From CBDCFT01 sp965216365 (lineage in GTDB: Bacteria; Pseudomonadota; Gammaproteobacteria; Arenicellales; CBDCFT01): 64,000 bases of DNA. Below, piece by piece: positions 9,238 through 16,862 of this stretch; positions within the stretch are counted from its first letter, which is position 1; each line of letters begins with the position of its first letter. The stretch covers positions 1 to 64,000 of the forward strand of contig CBDCFT010000015.1 in NCBI GenBank assembly GCA_965216365.1. The letters run 5' to 3'. The notes beneath the pieces are model-generated. The model was not told the origin of the DNA. It made no database searches and saw only the letters and a list, made by a program, of their open reading frames with translations. Position numbers and translations under genes: made by a program.

Positions 9238-9386
9238 ACCTGAAAAGTACGACTAATTCTTAATTCTAATCAGTCACTTGTGGCGCTTGCCAAAAATCGT
9301 GTGTCAATAAAAAACAGAAAACGAGTTGAAATTTTAGTCGCGTGTCACGATTTTGGCACGAAAGCCGAATTCTTACCTTCTTTGCG
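9181..9386. repeat. tRNA-Met 3' remnant plus island-end region (copy A)
   Basis: Positions 9193-9237 match the 3' half of tRNA-Met(CAT) on the minus strand, with encoded CCA, T-arm, variable region and anticodon, and break in the anticodon loop. The following 150 bases resemble 14366-14500 (same blocks: TGAAAAGTA, GACTAAT, CAGTCACTTGT, GTGTCACGATTTTGGCA). A near-inverted repeat, GCCAAAAATCGTG (9289-9301) against CACGATTTTGGC (9346-9357), may be an integrase arm or core-type site. There is no gene in this stretch. The layout fits an attachment site left by a tyrosine-recombinase element. Confidence 0.75.
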
Positions 9387-9680
9387 CTACGCCGCAGAGA
9401 TTTTTAGTTTCTCCACTTCCTTTAAATTAACCTGCTTTTTCGCGTGCCACAGGTCGTAGTTGTCTTGCATCGCAAGCCAACTTTCTGGACTGCGACCCAG
9501 CGTTTTCGAAAGGCGTAGCGCCATCTCGGGACTAACGTTACTTTCACCGTTTATCAGACGATTGAACGTCGACGGTGATACCTTCAGCTTCTCTGCGACA
9601 TTACGCAGACTGATATTGAACGGTTCCAGGTAAATCTCGTAAATAAACTCACCCGGATGCGGTGGATTGTGCATACTCAT
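9387..9680 (-). CDS. higA: HigA-family antitoxin
   Basis: A helix-turn-helix protein of 97 residues from the chosen ATG at 9680, which overlaps the higB stop by one base (TGATG). It shows the HigA hallmark N-terminus HPGEFIYEIYLEP, the HTH segment LRNVAEKLKVSPSTFNRLING, and the C-terminal ESWLAMQDNYDLWHAKK. It binds and neutralises HigB and represses the higBA promoter through its HTH. A longer frame reaching 9746 lies inside higB and is not needed. Confidence 0.9.
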   Translation of the reverse strand: MSMHNPPHPGEFIYEIYLEPFNISLRNVAEKLKVSPSTFNRLINGESNVSPEMALRLSKTLGRSPESWLAMQDNYDLWHAKKQVNLKEVEKLKISAA

Positions 9681-9958
9681 CAGTGATAATCCTCGTAATC
9701 TACAATATAGGCGTTGCCATCCTCGAATTGGAACGTAATTCGCCAATTACCGCTTACATTGATAGCCCAAATCCCTTCCCTGTCGCCGTGTAATTCATGC
9801 AAGCGAAATCCGGGGATGTCCATGTCATCAATCGTAAGCGCAGTGTCCAAGGCGGCTAAACGCAACTTGAGCCGTTTACGATGCGCTGGTTGCACACCGG
9901 AAACATTGTCTGTCTCGAAAAATCGTTTCAAACCTTTGTGATTGAACGATTTGATCAT
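9680..9958 (-). CDS. higB: HigB/RelE-type mRNA interferase toxin
   Basis: A 92-residue toxin of the plasmid-maintenance HigB family. It begins MIKSFNHKGLKRFFETD, with the conserved LHELHGDREGIWAINVSGNWRI core and the C-terminal VDYEDYH. Members cut mRNA on the ribosome. Toxin before antitoxin is the usual higBA order. The promoter at 9965-9993 would start transcription at or next to the ATG, so the mRNA may be leaderless; no Shine-Dalgarno sequence is visible. Confidence 0.92.
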   Translation of the reverse strand: MIKSFNHKGLKRFFETDNVSGVQPAHRKRLKLRLAALDTALTIDDMDIPGFRLHELHGDREGIWAINVSGNWRITFQFEDGNAYIVDYEDYH

Positions 9959-9964
9959 TTATAC

Positions 9965-9993
9965 ATTATAGCGTGTTGCGCGATACGCAACAA
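9965..9993 (-). promoter_or_regulatory. higBA promoter and operator
   Basis: Read on the minus strand there is TTGTTG (9993-9988), a 17-base spacer and a perfect TATAAT (9970-9965). The spacer contains a 7-bp inverted repeat, TGTTGCG/CGCAACA (9974-9992, 5-base centre), overlapping the -35. This is the expected layout for autorepression by HigA. The predicted start is about 9958, the first base of higB. Confidence 0.75.
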
Positions 9994-10043
9994 CATGATT
10001 ATTTTTCGATGTTAAAATTATTGACTATCACAGGTAATTGAAC

Positions 10044-10334
10044 ATGCTGCCTAAAAAACGAGCACCCACTCATCCAGGAGAAATGCTCTTGAAAGAGTTT
10101 CTCGAACCGATGGGAATGACGCAACAGGCGTTTGCAAAACACCTGGGTTGGACTTATGCCAGGCTCAACGAAATTGTCAACGGTCGCCGCAATGTGAGCG
10201 CCGATTCTGCTTTAGCGATTGGTGAGGCGCTTAGCACAGGCCCGGAAGTTTGGCTAAACTTACAAAGAAACTGGGATTTGTGGCATGCCATAAACGATCA
10301 CGAAAAAGTGCCGCCCCCGCGTAAAGCGAGCTGA
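10044..10334 (+). CDS. Orphan HigA-family antitoxin
   Basis: A 96-residue HTH protein of the HigA family from ATG 10044; a TTG six bases earlier is a possible start. Visible are APTHPGEMLLKEFLEPMGMT, the HTH QQAFAKHLGWTYARLNEIVNG, and the C-terminal EVWLNLQRNWDLWHA. It is divergent from higBA and has no toxin gene next to it: upstream is the higBA promoter and downstream is only a decayed higA fragment. It may be a leftover of a second module, or it may cross-regulate the shared intergenic region. A -10-like TAAAAT lies at 10013-10018. Confidence 0.85.
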   Translation: MLPKKRAPTHPGEMLLKEFLEPMGMTQQAFAKHLGWTYARLNEIVNGRRNVSADSALAIGEALSTGPEVWLNLQRNWDLWHAINDHEKVPPPRKAS

Positions 10335-10379
10335 CGAACAACTAGTTAGGAGTAAGAAATGCGTCCCCTCTTGTCCGTT

Positions 10380-10450
10380 TATCTTGGCATGCCGAAGATC
10401 GTAGTTATTTCGCACAGCAAGCCAGTTTTCTGGGCTTCGAATCAGTATAT
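10380..10450 (-). pseudogene. Fragment of a third higA
   Basis: On the minus strand this short stretch reads RSPENWLAVRNNYDLRHAK, close to RSPESWLAMQDNYDLWHAKK at the end of the intact higA, with matching nucleotide blocks (GATCGTAGTT, GCAAGCCA.TTTTCTGG). The rest of the gene and any start are missing. It is a decayed copy left between the orphan higA and the kinase operon. Confidence 0.7.
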
Positions 10451-10529
10451 TTTTATCGACGGAGAACCATATTAAGTCTAACACCGCGCTCCCCCGACAA
10501 TCAGACGATCTTTAGTTAGTCAGCCTCAC

Positions 10530-10558
10530 TTGAAATATTTGATTTTCACCCCATATTT
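10530..10558 (+). promoter_or_regulatory. Possible promoter of the kinase-TPR operon
   Basis: TTGAAA (10530-10535) and CATATT/ATATTT around 10552-10558 are spaced as a sigma-70-like promoter. Transcription would start close to the ATG at 10564. No Shine-Dalgarno sequence is present upstream of that ATG. The match is weak and the call is tentative. Confidence 0.35.
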
Positions 10559-10563
10559 ACACG

Positions 10564-11610
10564 ATGCCGACACCCGCAAAACAACTAGTTGGTAAATCCT
10601 TGGGAAATGGCTGGTCTGTTAAGAGATCACTAAATTCTTATCAGTCAACAGGAGGATTTTTCTCCGAACCCTATTTAGTGCAAAACAGCTCCGGTGCGGA
10701 GGCTTTTCTAAAAGCGATCGACTTGTCGAGCGCTGCTTCTGGAAATGGAAGTTTAGCTGACAACTTGAAATCGTTGCTAGATGCGTTCATTCATGAGCGC
10801 GATTTACTCTTACACTGCTCCGAACAGCGTATTAAGAGAGTAGTTGTTGCTTTTGAGAGCGGCGAAATTCGGGTTAATCAAAGTCCACTAGGAAGGGTGC
10901 CGTATATCATTTTTGAGCGTGCTGTTGGAGATGTACGCGTGCAAATGACACAATCTCAATCTTTTGATACTGCTTGGTCACTACGCGCGCTACACAACGT
11001 TAGTACAGCACTGAAACAGCTACATGCTAATGATATTGCGCATCAAGATTTAAAACCATCCAACGTTCTTTATTTCAAAGATAAAGGTGCCAAGCTCGGG
11101 GATCTCGGTCGAGCATCTAAATTAGGATCTCCCGCAGCTCACGATAGTATGAATTGCCCCGGAGCATTAATGTACGGACCTCCAGAACTACTATACGGAT
11201 ACACACTTGCCGATTGGCGAGACAGAAGGTTTGGGGCTGATATGTATTTACTTGGTAGCATGATTGTTTTCCTATTCAGTGGTACACCATTAACAGCATG
11301 GATTAAGTCAAAAGTAGGGGATGAGCAAAGCTGGGTAAAATGGGGCGATTCTTACTCGCACGTGATTCCACACTTAAGAGCAGGCTTCGCTGATGTAGTC
11401 AACGATCTTCAATCGATATTTCCATCTGAGTATTGTGAGCAACTTACAACTATCGTGCGAGAAATGTGTGACCCAGACCCAGCTCTCAGGGGACATCCGA
11501 AAGACCGAGCACAGACTGGAAATTCGTACAATATGGAACGATATATTTCGCAATTTAATTCAATGGCAAAAAGAGCTGAGTTCAGACTCAAAACCAAAGT
11601 TCAATGCTAA
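10564..11610 (+). CDS. Serine/threonine protein kinase (Hanks type)
   Basis: A 348-residue soluble kinase with no membrane segment or sensor domain. The catalytic residues appear complete: ATP-binding Lys50 (AFLKAID), helix-C Glu79, catalytic loop HQDLKPSN at 160-167, metal-binding Asp180 in DLG (for DFG), PPE at 206-208 (for APE), and Asp226 in the ADMYLLG helix. Two features are unusual: the glycine loop is degenerate, and the usual HRD is HQD. The last seven bases overlap the start of the TPR gene, so the two are translationally coupled. The surroundings are TA modules on a tRNA island and the gene is AT-rich compared with the chromosome backbone, suggesting horizontal transfer. The target is unknown; defence or stress signalling is an inference from context. 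Confidence 0.85.
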   Translation: MPTPAKQLVGKSLGNGWSVKRSLNSYQSTGGFFSEPYLVQNSSGAEAFLKAIDLSSAASGNGSLADNLKSLLDAFIHERDLLLHCSEQRIKRVVVAFESGEIRVNQSPLGRVPYIIFERAVGDVRVQMTQSQSFDTAWSLRALHNVSTALKQLHANDIAHQDLKPSNVLYFKDKGAKLGDLGRASKLGSPAAHDSMNCPGALMYGPPELLYGYTLADWRDRRFGADMYLLGSMIVFLFSGTPLTAWIKSKVGDEQSWVKWGDSYSHVIPHLRAGFADVVNDLQSIFPSEYCEQLTTIVREMCDPDPALRGHPKDRAQTGNSYNMERYISQFNSMAKRAEFRLKTKVQC

Positions 11611-13169
11611 TTGAAACAGGCCGAAATAGACGAGTTATACCTCGTTGGCGCTCAGTACACACCACTAGAAAAATTGGCGAACTTAGTAGTCTGCGTCTAG
11701 CTAGTGGGCGTATTAAGGCAAATCACGTTGAGGAACTTAAAAGGCTTGGCTCTCGCTGGCAATTGCAGCGAACGATAGAAAACGCCGGAGAATTTATTGG
11801 TTTAGCCGAGTTATTAGGTAAAAAGGACAGACTGTCAATTGAAGCCGCCGAACAGGTTGCTAGTAATGGAGATAGCGCACATGGTTTGAGGTTGTTTGCA
11901 AACTCGTTTTTAAGTGAAAGTCCTTGTCCTACTATCGGTATAAATACTCCTTTAAATGATCGCACGGAGACTATTAGGAAACAAATTCAAACATTAAAAA
12001 CTTCACTCATAAATTACGTACGTAACCCAGTTGGTTGGGTCGAACTCGCAAGACTCTACCAGATGATTGGCCAGTCCGACCAAGCATCTCGATCCATAAG
12101 AATTGCGCTGAATCTTGCAGGAGACAATAGATTTGTCGTACGGAGTGCAGCGAGATTTCTTATTCATGTTGAGGAAGAAGATAAAGCTCATCACATTCTC
12201 CTGCGCAGTGAAGCAACAAAATACGATCCCTGGCTACTCTCGGCCGAGATAGCAGCGGCTTCTGTGGCTGGAAGGACTACCCGTAACGCAAAGAAAGCGA
12301 GACAATTAATAGAAAATAGTAATTTTACTTTGTTTTCTAAATCTGAATTGGCATGTGCGCTGGCCACACTTGAAATGAGCAATGGGGCTAATCGTCAAGC
12401 GAAAAAACTCTTTGAATATTCATTAATTGAGCCGACAGATAATTCAGTTGCACAAGTGACTTGGGCGTCTAAGTCATTGACAAGTCTCGCGCTAGAGGAT
12501 TCCCACCTTTCAATTCCGCTCACGTTTGAAGCCGCAGCATTAAATAGCCGAAAGAATGGTGACTGGAATAATGTTGTATCCAATTGCCAACAATGGCATT
12601 TGGATGAATCTTTCTCGACAAGACCATGCGTTCTAGGTTCATTCATCGCCTCTGAAATTCTCAGAGACTTTGAACTTTGTGAAGAATTCAGTAGAGCGGG
12701 ATTAAGATCAAACCCAAACGATCCAATTTTGTTAAACAACTTAGCAGTTGCACTTATTTACCAAGGAAAACTTGATAAAGCGTCACGAATCATTGACCGG
12801 ATACATGACATTCCACAAAAAGCCGATGCTTCCGTGAGTACCTATCTTCCAACGAAGGGACTTCTAAATTTTAGAAAAGGCGAATTTGAAGCGGGTCGAC
12901 AACAATATTTCGAATTCATAGACAACGTAAGTGGGCCACTAAAAGAGTACTATCAAGCATTAGCACTCCTACACTTAGCGCAAGAGGAATTGAGAGTTGG
13001 GTCTGCAAATTTTGAGAACGTTGTAGACCGGACCCGGGAAATAAAGAAGAAACTAAATTTTGCTGAGCTAAATACAATTTTTGATACGTTTTCTTCAATT
13101 TATGATTCGCTAATCAGGGATCAAGCTGTGGGATACCGAAAGCAAACTGCTAATTCTAAGGCGTATTGA
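11604..13169 (+). CDS. TPR-repeat partner protein of the kinase
   Basis: A 521-residue soluble helical protein with tetratricopeptide-like repeats, for example PVGWVELARLYQMIGQSDQA and DPILLNNLAVALIYQGKLDK. The N-terminus has a basic stretch (RNRRVIPRWRS) and an unrecognised helical region. No catalytic motif is visible. The ATG overlaps the kinase stop by seven bases. The tight coupling suggests the TPR array binds the kinase, as scaffold, inhibitor or substrate. The long hairpin at 13186-13233 ends the two-gene operon. No known family name can be assigned with confidence. Confidence 0.72.
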   Translation: MLIETGRNRRVIPRWRSVHTTRKIGELSSLRLASGRIKANHVEELKRLGSRWQLQRTIENAGEFIGLAELLGKKDRLSIEAAEQVASNGDSAHGLRLFANSFLSESPCPTIGINTPLNDRTETIRKQIQTLKTSLINYVRNPVGWVELARLYQMIGQSDQASRSIRIALNLAGDNRFVVRSAARFLIHVEEEDKAHHILLRSEATKYDPWLLSAEIAAASVAGRTTRNAKKARQLIENSNFTLFSKSELACALATLEMSNGANRQAKKLFEYSLIEPTDNSVAQVTWASKSLTSLALEDSHLSIPLTFEAAALNSRKNGDWNNVVSNCQQWHLDESFSTRPCVLGSFIASEILRDFELCEEFSRAGLRSNPNDPILLNNLAVALIYQGKLDKASRIIDRIHDIPQKADASVSTYLPTKGLLNFRKGEFEAGRQQYFEFIDNVSGPLKEYYQALALLHLAQEELRVGSANFENVVDRTREIKKKLNFAELNTIFDTFSSIYDSLIRDQAVGYRKQTANSKAY

Positions 13170-13185
13170 CAGTCGGCATGGTGCG

Positions 13186-13233
13186 TGACAGCGCGTCACT
13201 ACGGTAGCTTTTCGCCGTAGTGACGCGCTGTCA
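13186..13233 (+). terminator. Perfect 19-bp hairpin after the TPR gene
   Basis: Arms 13186-13204 and 13215-13233 are perfectly complementary around a 10-base loop, 16 bases after the stop codon. There is no T-run after it, so it may act in transcript protection or be a mobile palindrome rather than a classic terminator. Confidence 0.6.
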
Positions 13234-13333
13234 AATACTGATGATTTGTAGCTTTCATCAACGAATCTCAGGTGACGCTGGGGTGACGATATTGATATTG
13301 ACTCCGTTGTCCAATAGGAGAACAATTCTACTC

Positions 13334-13573
13334 TCAAGAATTTAACCGGCACCTACCGCCATATCGGGTTTCCACTTCAACAAACCCACGGGTAGACAGA
13401 AAGCCCCGTAAGCCTGCTGAGACCGGGGACACGGTTGAACAAACGATGAGTGCGTTCACCGCCAGGCCCAGAACCCGCGTAGTCATGCGGTGATTCGAAA
13501 TACCAGGCGGACAAAGTGAAGTGCTATCCGTCGCACTTTGGTTGCAAAGATTAGTAACTGTTGTAGACAAACA
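13334..13573. other. Highly structured intergenic region, possible RNA or repeat
   Basis: No convincing gene. The stretch is full of local inverted repeats: GGGTTT/AAACCC (13366-13371, 13382-13387), CCCC/GGGG around 13402-13427, GTTGAAC/GTTCAC around 13434-13459, and nested AAGTGC/GCACTT with CAAAGTG/CACTTTG around 13513-13541. It is also more GC-rich than the kinase operon. An open frame of 100 codons on the minus strand has no Shine-Dalgarno sequence and an odd composition, so it is not called. It could be a structured RNA or a degraded palindromic element. Confidence 0.35.
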
Positions 13574-13596
13574 AAGGCCGGGATTAACCCGGCCTT
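13574..13596 (-). terminator. Intrinsic terminator of the Gly/Asp-tail gene
   Basis: A 9-bp perfect GC-rich stem (arms 13574-13582 and 13588-13596, 5-base loop). On the minus strand it is followed by a T-rich tail (TGTTTGT). It lies 60 bases downstream of the minus-strand gene that ends at 13658. Confidence 0.8.
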
Positions 13597-13657
13597 CATC
13601 ACCGATAATGGCATGGCGTGAAAACTGATAACACACCTTTGAACGGTATTTCGTCTC

Positions 13658-14131
13658 TTAGTGACCGTCTTCACCACCGCCCGTATCACCCCCAGTGTCG
13701 CCACCCGAATCGCCTCCTGAATCGTCGCCACCGCTATCGTCACCCGAGTCGCCGCCTCCATCGCTGTCGTCGGGCGAATCTACGGTCGCTTGACCGTCTT
13801 CAAGTCCATCTTCGTATCCTTTGAGATAACCGACGGCTAAACCACCGAAAAAGCCTACCACCGCGATAAAGATCAATGCTTCTTCGAAACCGGTCAGTCC
13901 TGAGGTTGTGACTTCCCCGTCATCCTCGACGTATTGACCGAGTGGCGTGTTGTGCGCCCAATCTAATACTTGGGACTCGGCTTGAACGGTTAGACCGCCT
14001 TTTACTACATTCGCTGCGCGATCTGGATCTTTGGCGACTGACGCCAACATTTCTTTCGCCGTGAACGTGCGTTCCTTGGTTTTGAACTTTACCTTGGTGA
14101 CGTTGGCTGCCTTCTTTTTTGCTTCCTGCAT
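13658..14131 (-). CDS. Small membrane protein with Gly/Asp/Ser-rich tail
   Basis: A 157-residue protein of unknown family. Residues 1-75 are basic then mixed, with a segment TAKEMLASVAKDPDRAANVV. Residues about 84-104 (EEALIFIAVVGFFGGLAVGY) form one membrane helix. The last 45 residues are low complexity, built of short D/G/S/T units, very acidic and probably disordered. A good Shine-Dalgarno sequence (GGAGG, 14139-14143) sits 7 bases from the ATG, unlike the other island genes. The acidic Gly-Asp tail could bind cations, but no homologue is recognised. Confidence 0.75.
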   Translation of the reverse strand: MQEAKKKAANVTKVKFKTKERTFTAKEMLASVAKDPDRAANVVKGGLTVQAESQVLDWAHNTPLGQYVEDDGEVTTSGLTGFEEALIFIAVVGFFGGLAVGYLKGYEDGLEDGQATVDSPDDSDGGGDSGDDSGGDDSGGDSGGDTGGDTGGGEDGH

Positions 14132-14308
14132 GATAAATCCTCCATGAGTTTAGTTTCTCTCCATATGAAATATGGTCCGGAATATCTTTCGACACCCGTC
14201 GACCACGCAGAGAATTCTAAAAGTTAACGACGTCTCATTCTATTAGCTATATCACACGATGCTTGCGGGATTTTTCACAGATCGCTGCTAGTGTGTCCTG
14301 TGCAGATC

Positions 14309-14575
14309 GGTTAGAGATGTGGTGGCTATGGGTGGGATCGAACTATCGACATTGCGATAATGATATCTGAAAAGTATGACTAATTTTTAATCTTAGTCAG
14401 TCACTTGTAATGCTTGCCTAGTGTTCGTTGTGGCAGTAAATACGGAAATCGAGAAATAAATAATTAAACGTGTCACGATTTTGGCATACGCCCTAATTCC
14501 TGGCGTTCATTCTAAGCCGTTTACGATGTGCCGGTTGTGCACCAGAAACATCGTCTGTCTCGAAAGAATCGTTCA
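14309..14575. repeat. Decayed second island-end copy (copy B): tRNA remnant, spacer, higB fragment
   Basis: It repeats the order seen at 9181-9958. GGTTAGAG is followed by a tRNA-Met 3'-half remnant with several substitutions (14320-14365), then the spacer blocks (TGAAAAGTATGAC, AGTCAGTCACTTGTAATGCTTGCC, GTGTCACGATTTTGGCA), then a piece of higB; higA is missing. It is an older, diverged relative of copy A, so at least two related elements have used this site. Confidence 0.78.
14508..14575 (-). pseudogene. Fragment of a second higB
   Basis: About 60 bases match the intact higB at 9871-9933 (blocks AAGCCGTTTACGATG, GTTG.GCACCAG.AACAT, GTCTGTCTCGAAA). They correspond to the region before the toxin core; the remainder is gone. 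It directly joins the copy B spacer, implying a deletion of higA and most of higB. Confidence 0.72.
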
Positions 14576-14817
14576 ACACACCCGTAGTCGACCAAATTGA
14601 GACGGTTTTCTTGCGTGCTGAACTAAATTAATTGAAAATCGCCGGATTAAGTCTAGCAACCAAACATCAAAAACCGAACTGACACCAGGCTAGGTTCGAT
14701 AAAATAGAAATTGATTTTAGTATGCAATATGCGCCAGTAACATTAATCTGACTACCTGTACAATTTACCTTAGGTGACCTTATCGTCGATCACCCGTAAT
14801 AAAAGCGCTTATCATCA

Positions 14818-15897
14818 TTAGTGTAGTGGTTTCGGATTGGTGAGAATACGCAATACGTTCAGATTCTCTAAGTTAGATAAAACAGTTTCCGCCTTGACAC
14901 CGAAATCGATTAAACATGCCACTTCGTCAACGTCTATTTCCTCTAGTTGATCTATCATATCGAGGCATTTTTCATAAGACCCAAACAAACCACTCATATG
15001 AAAATATTTCTCGAATGATGCCTCCAATGTTTTATCCACTAAATCAGGTGTAAGGGATTCCACGTCTATTTTGCTGGGATCTTGAATGAATGGTACTGAT
15101 TCTAAATGTGCCGCAGCTAAGTTTAGAGAACCTGCCAAATACTTCTTCATCGGATCGCGAACAAGATCGTGCACTTCTTCATTACTATCACTGACAAAGG
15201 TGTGAAGCATCAAAGTCATCGTTCCTCTACCCTGATGCCCTGCGGATTCCCATGCTTCACGATAAGTTACAACTTTGTCGGCGAGCGCCTCCACACTTTG
15301 GCCGAGTAGATGTGTTAGCAGGTTGACTCCCATGTTGCCAGCCTGTTGAAAGGTTTCCGGGTTGGCCGCTGCAGTTATCCATATTGGCACATCCTTTTGT
15401 ATCGGGCGAGGAAGAGTTTGAACTTCAATTTCTTCTCCTTGGGGATTGGTAACCGTATGTGGCTCACCTCGCCATAGCTTTCTGAGAATCGAAATTTTTT
15501 CTGCGAAAATTTCCTTTCGCCCCTCAAAATTTGCTTGATTTTCTGAGATAACAAAGTCATTCGGAACCCAACCGCACGCGACTCCCAAACCCACTCGTCC
15601 ATTTGAAATGTTATCAACCAAAGCCCATTCCTCTGCAACTCGAATGGGGTCGTGCAATGGAAGTACTACGCTTCCAGAACAGATTTGGATTCTTTCCGTT
15701 CTTGCCGTTAGCGCTGCCGCTAGTACGGAAGGATTGGGGGACAATCCACCAAAACTATGGAAGTGGCGTTCCGGTGTCCAGAGTCTCGTAAAGTTATTCT
15801 GATCAGCCCATTTTGCACTTTCGAAAATCAACTGATATTTATTACGTTCCTGGTCTTCCCCTTCATAATTGGCAAAATAAAATAGGCTAAATTTCAA
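14818..15897 (-). CDS. LLM-class flavin-dependent (luciferase-like) monooxygenase, MupA-type
   Basis: A 359-residue TIM-barrel flavin-dependent enzyme. Typical features are FSLFYFANYEG at the start, LWTPERHFHSFGG, NPSVLAAALTARTERIQI, GVACGWVPNDF and PIWITAAANPETF. The overall pattern is that of the luciferase-like monooxygenases associated with natural-product pathways (MupA group), which are usually domains or neighbours of PKS/NRPS enzymes. Here it stands alone, with no biosynthetic genes around it. The only in-frame start at the expected place is TTG at 15897. It lies between copy B and the intact tRNA, so it is probably island cargo. Confidence 0.83.
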   Translation of the reverse strand: MKFSLFYFANYEGEDQERNKYQLIFESAKWADQNNFTRLWTPERHFHSFGGLSPNPSVLAAALTARTERIQICSGSVVLPLHDPIRVAEEWALVDNISNGRVGLGVACGWVPNDFVISENQANFEGRKEIFAEKISILRKLWRGEPHTVTNPQGEEIEVQTLPRPIQKDVPIWITAAANPETFQQAGNMGVNLLTHLLGQSVEALADKVVTYREAWESAGHQGRGTMTLMLHTFVSDSNEEVHDLVRDPMKKYLAGSLNLAAAHLESVPFIQDPSKIDVESLTPDLVDKTLEASFEKYFHMSGLFGSYEKCLDMIDQLEEIDVDEVACLIDFGVKAETVLSNLENLNVLRILTNPKPLH

Positions 15898-16430
15898 TTT
15901 GAGAATCTCGTGCAGGAAATACTAATTATGTTCATTCACTCACCGAAAATTTTGACGTGTATTTTGGCTTTCTGAACTAGATTCACTAGTGGTAGACAAT
16001 GAGCACTTGATATTTCCCTTGCCAATCAATTCAATGAATGCTTGCACGACGCAGTCGTGACTAAGATTTCTAATTACGATGGACATAGTTCGCATTGTTT
16101 TCATTTCCTAAGGACCGCAAGTCCAATTCAGTGAATTTTTACTTCACATGAAAACATGGAGTTGCGCGTTACCGCTGCGTTGACTACTAATCCATGCTTA
16201 CTTGACATCCCACAAAATACCATCCGATATAGTCCTATTTTATCTTAGTGCCTGGGCATTCATCCTTGATCTTGGTCAATTATTCACCGTCCTGGTCCTT
16301 TAGGAATAAACTCGCACAGGTAATTGGGGACGCAATGACAGAAAATTGCCCGAAACGATGGGGTAAAGCTATCAACAATGGGGAGCGCTCGTGCATTCAA
16401 TGAAACACTCAACCCTACCTTTGAAGAAGG
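15898..16430. other. Gene-free AT-rich stretch
   Basis: No open frame with coding character or family motif is visible on either strand, and there is no clear hairpin or tRNA. From about 16431 onward the sequence becomes similar to the nucleotidyltransferase gene. Probably the remains of decayed genes, such as the missing 5' part and RHH partner of that module. Confidence 0.5.
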
Positions 16431-16751
16431 ATTGGCCGGAACACTGGATTCGATAAACATTGGCTCAACGATGCTGTAAAAGGATACTTGAGCGAAACTG
16501 GAACCTTCGGTGACTACATCGAACTATCGAATCTAAAAGTTTATGTGGCACAACCGGAATACCTGCTTGCAATGAAATGCTTAGCCATGCGTATCGGCCT
16601 CGAATTTCATGATGAAAATGATATGCGTTATCTGCTCCGCTATCTAAACATCGAATCTTACGACGACGCGATAGCCGTTATCACACAGTTCTACCCACTG
16701 GAAAAATTTCCGCAAAAAACATTATACGCACTGGAAGAAATTCTCTCTTAG
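16431..16751 (+). pseudogene. 5'-truncated copy of the nucleotidyltransferase
   Basis: From 16456 the sequence equals the intact gene at 8831-9126. Just before it, the same frame reads RIGRNTGFDKHW where the intact gene has KVGRDAGFDEHW: similar but diverged. Upstream of that the frame has a stop. So the fragment seems to come from a related, not identical, gene whose 3' part has become identical to copy 1 by recombination or gene conversion. The catalytic GG/DxD part is absent, so it cannot be active. Confidence 0.85.
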
Positions 16752-16862
16752 GAAGATTTCATAACTCTGCCTCGCGAGTTAGATATCGTTCAGCATATAT
16801 TCATTGGTTAGAGAGTTTGGTGGCTATGGGTGGGATCGAACCACCGACCTTGCGATTATGAG
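16456..16862. repeat. 407-bp exact direct repeat, copy 2
   Basis: Second copy of 8831-9237. Its right end falls inside the anticodon loop of the intact tRNA-Met gene. The two copies bracket 7.2 kb of island DNA, so recombination between them would delete it. Confidence 0.92.

Noticed and set aside
13334..13636. Open frame of 100 codons on the minus strand
   Set aside because: No Shine-Dalgarno sequence, composition unlike neighbouring proteins, and it runs through the terminator hairpin at 13574-13596; better explained as a structured non-coding region.
16488..16751. 87-codon frame as a separate small gene
   Set aside because: It is only the duplicated 3' end of the nucleotidyltransferase with a chance TTG start and no catalytic part.
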